From NCBI GenBank assembly GCA_020638295.1, contig JACKIU010000002.1:310001-374000 (forward strand): 64,000 bases of DNA, in the 5' to 3' direction. This stretch comes from Rhodospirillales bacterium (GTDB lineage: Bacteria > Pseudomonadota > Alphaproteobacteria > Micavibrionales > Micavibrionaceae). The notes under the pieces are model-generated. The model made no database searches. It saw only the letters and a list, made by a program, of their open reading frames with translations, and had not been told where the DNA came from. Each line of letters starts with the position of its first letter. Position 1 is the first letter of the stretch. The position numbers and the translations under genes were made by a program. Below are positions 62,245-64,000 of the stretch, in pieces.

Positions 62245-62253
62245 AAAAAACTT

Positions 62254-62727
62254 ATGGACCAGATTCCTGTTACCAAAACCGGTTTTGAAACCCTCAACGC
62301 CGAGCTGAAAGATTTGAAAACCGTACAGCGCCCGAATGTTATCGAGGCGATTGCCACAGCGCGCGAGCATGGCGACCTGTCCGAAAATGCTGAATATCAC
62401 GCCGCGCGTGAACAACAGAGCTTTATCGAGGGACGGATCAAAGAGCTGGAAGCTGTGATCGGCCGCGCGCAGGTGATCGACCCGTCAACGATGTCTGGGA
62501 CTTCCGTGAAATTCGGCGCGACGGTGACAATTGTCGATGAAGAAACGGATGAGGAATCCACCTATCAAATCGTCGGAGATTATGAAGCCGATCTAACGCA
62601 TGGTAAAATCTCGATCAGCTCCCCCATCGCCAAAGGCCTGATCGGAAAATCCGAAGGGGATTCTGTGGTCATCAAAACGCCGAAGGGCGCGCGGGACTAC
62701 GAGATTCTGAAAGTAAGTTTCGAGTAG
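62254..62727 (+). CDS. greA: Transcription elongation factor GreA
   Basis: The 157-residue factor rescues stalled RNA polymerase by stimulating transcript cleavage. The N-terminal coiled coil has GFETLNAELKDLKT and IAEAREHGDLSENAEYHAAREQQSFIEGRI-like sequence (the acidic tip DLSENAEY is conserved), and the C-terminal domain ends with GKSEGDSVVIKTPKGARDYEI. The start at 62254 (MDQIPVTK) is chosen over 62239, which lies in repeat R2. The ribosome site is weak. Confidence 0.95.
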   Translation: MDQIPVTKTGFETLNAELKDLKTVQRPNVIEAIATAREHGDLSENAEYHAAREQQSFIEGRIKELEAVIGRAQVIDPSTMSGTSVKFGATVTIVDEETDEESTYQIVGDYEADLTHGKISISSPIAKGLIGKSEGDSVVIKTPKGARDYEILKVSFE

Positions 62728-62751
62728 GTAGTTGTTAGTAAAAACTACCGA

Positions 62752-63222
62752 CTACTCCACCGGCACACCCGGTTCATCTTTCGCGCTACGGATATTCAGC
62801 GAGGATTTGACCGAAACGACGTTCGGCGCTCTGGTCAATTCATGGGTGAGGAATTCCTGATAGCTGTCCCAGTCTTTGGCGATAATCTTCAGAATAAAAT
62901 CAACATCGCCGGCCAGCATATGGCATTCGCGCACCATCGGCAGTTCGACCATATGTTTCTCAAAGGCTTCAAGATCTTTTTCAGCTTGCGATTCCAAACG
63001 TACCAGCGCAAACACCGTAACGCCGTATCCGAGAATCGCCGGATCGATCTGTGCGTGATAGCTGTGGATGTATCCGGCCTCTTCGAGTGCGCGGACGCGG
63101 CGCAAGCACGGTGGTGCAGAAATCCCTACGGATTTGGCCAGTTCCACGTTGGTCATCCGACCATCGGCCTGCAGATTTTGCAGGATCTTCTTGTCAATAG
63201 AATCAAGTTTTGAGCGGCGCAT
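62752..63222 (-). CDS. Lrp/AsnC-family transcriptional regulator
   Basis: The 156-residue protein has an N-terminal winged helix-turn-helix: LDSIDKKILQNLQADGRMTNVELAKSVGISAPPCLRRVRALEEAGYIHSYHA. The C-terminal RAM domain (about 75-150) includes HMLAGDVDFILKIIAKDWDSY. Such regulators sense amino acids and act on metabolic genes. The target is not evident from the neighbours. It is divergent from the ELM1-like gene by 70 bp. Confidence 0.93.
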   Translation of the reverse strand: MRRSKLDSIDKKILQNLQADGRMTNVELAKSVGISAPPCLRRVRALEEAGYIHSYHAQIDPAILGYGVTVFALVRLESQAEKDLEAFEKHMVELPMVRECHMLAGDVDFILKIIAKDWDSYQEFLTHELTRAPNVVSVKSSLNIRSAKDEPGVPVE

Positions 63223-63292
63223 GGTGAACTTCTTTTTGATTAAATCGTTTCACAACAAGTTATCGGCTTGATATAAAGTTGCGCGAGGACAC

Positions 63293-64000
63293 ATGCAAGA
63301 ACTTTCAAAAAATATCACGAAAAAACTTTCATGCTGGGTTGTCACCGAAGGGTTTGCGGGCACGGAAAACCAATGTCTGGGCGTGGCCGAGGCGCTTGGT
63401 GCCCAGCCGGAAGTCAAGCGCATTGGACTGCGCCAACCGTGGAAAGCGCTCTCCCCCTATCTGGGGTTTGAGAATGCCTACACGTTCACCTCTGCTCTCA
63501 AAGCCCCATGGCCGGATTTGCTCATTGCCTCAGGACGCAAGTCGATTGCGGCTTCGCGCTATATCAAAAAAATGAGCGGCGGAAAGATTTTTACCGTGCA
63601 AATTCAGGACCCGCGTGTGAACCCTGCGCAATTCGATCTGATCGCCGTTCCAGCGCACGATCCAACGCGCGGAGACAATGTGATTGTGACAACCTCGGCG
63701 CCCAACCGGGTTACCGCAACCAGACTAGAAAAGGCCAAAGAAGAGTTCGCGGCCTTTGATGCCCTGCCGTCCCCACGCATTGCCGTGATGATTGGCGGTA
63801 ACAGCAAGGCCTACCGCATGGATGCGATTGCGATGCGCAAACTGGTGATCAAGCTGTCGAAACTTGAAGGCAGCTTGATGGTTTCGGCTTCGCGGCGCAC
63901 CGGCGAAGAGGGCTTAAGAATTCTGCATGAAACATTTGATGAGAGCGATCATTTCCTGTGGGATGGCCAAGGCCCAAATCCGTATTTCGGCATGCTGGCT
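63293..64000 (+). CDS. ELM1-like protein (DUF1022), 5' part
   Basis: The ATG at 63293 follows a GAGGAC ribosome site. The frame is open to the window edge (236 codons) and the rest lies outside. WVVTEGFAGTENQCLGVAEALG, PDLLIASGRKSIAASRYI and VQIQDPRVNPAQFDLIAVPAHD are characteristic of the mitochondrial fission ELM1-like family, a glycosyltransferase-like fold common in alphaproteobacteria, where the role is uncertain but possibly envelope-related. IAVMIGGNSKAY and LMVSASRRTG follow. Confidence 0.88.
   Translation, partial: MQELSKNITKKLSCWVVTEGFAGTENQCLGVAEALGAQPEVKRIGLRQPWKALSPYLGFENAYTFTSALKAPWPDLLIASGRKSIAASRYIKKMSGGKIFTVQIQDPRVNPAQFDLIAVPAHDPTRGDNVIVTTSAPNRVTATRLEKAKEEFAAFDALPSPRIAVMIGGNSKAYRMDAIAMRKLVIKLSKLEGSLMVSASRRTGEEGLRILHETFDESDHFLWDGQGPNPYFGMLA

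Larger units (their letters stand above)
61929..62253. other. 325 bp intergenic region before greA
   Basis: This is the longest gene-free stretch in the window. It contains, in order, the divergent promoter above (61985-62014), an AT-rich stretch with a TTGACG box at 62076, a strong terminator hairpin (62115-62143) and an R2 palindromic repeat (62159-62244). I see no small gene in it. Confidence 0.6.

Overview
The window is chromosomal DNA of an alphaproteobacterium. The evidence is a C4-pathway 5-aminolevulinate synthase (HemA), a phosphate dikinase, an ELM1-like protein, the clusters hemW/rdgB/rph and grpE/dnaK/dnaJ, a COG3824-type zinicin-like protein and the C-terminal domain of an alphaproteobacterial SUV3-like helicase. 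Genes are dense and mostly GC-rich. I cannot name the genus from sequence alone.

Layout. 1-6.5 kb: htpG (3' end), two secreted proteins of unknown function, a zinicin-like protein without its zinc motif, a two-subunit TPP decarboxylase, a CheY-like receiver with a helical HPt-like partner, and a 59-residue YjfB-like motility protein. 6.5-13.5 kb: hemA, two PfkB kinases (one with altered catalytic motifs) around a TetR-like regulator, an orphan YejA-type solute-binding protein and a lipoprotein. 13.6-20.9 kb: a GT9 glycosyltransferase and YgfZ with overlapping head-to-head start codons, phosphate dikinase broken by a +1 frameshift, a GNAT enzyme and a polyprenyl diphosphate synthase. 20.9-27.5 kb: a receiver protein, a CsoR-like repressor with a visible operator before a metal permease, a Rap1a-like protein, an orphan helicase C-terminal domain, HemW and an IcmD/DotP-like membrane protein. 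27.5-35.2 kb: rdgB, rph, grpE, dnaK, a short J-protein and dnaJ. 35-43.4 kb: dapB, ogt, nth, an NTR-like secreted protein, bactofilin, uvrC and a pentapeptide-repeat protein.

43.4-51.8 kb looks like an accessory island. It begins at a complete tRNA-Leu(UAA), carries a 2214-residue RTX protein divergent from an XRE-type regulator, and ends at a 3' half of a different tRNA-Leu(UAA), next to an AT-rich membrane protein gene. 51.8-64 kb returns to housekeeping genes: CinA-like protein, map, radC, a YafK-type L,D-transpeptidase, purB, bacterioferritin and its ferredoxin, a secreted cyclophilin, an aspartate/glutamate racemase of the Thr83/Cys197 type, an alpha-glucosidase, greA, an Lrp-type regulator and the start of an ELM1-like gene.

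A striking second layer is a set of at least seven families of short palindromic repeats (called R1-R7 here), about 75-180 bp each. Most lie between genes, but three copies sit in frame inside conserved genes (GT9, ygfZ, helicase C-terminal domain), where they add roughly 25-40 residues. This resembles the coding palindromic elements known from Rickettsia. No CRISPR array, rRNA operon, transposase or prophage was seen.
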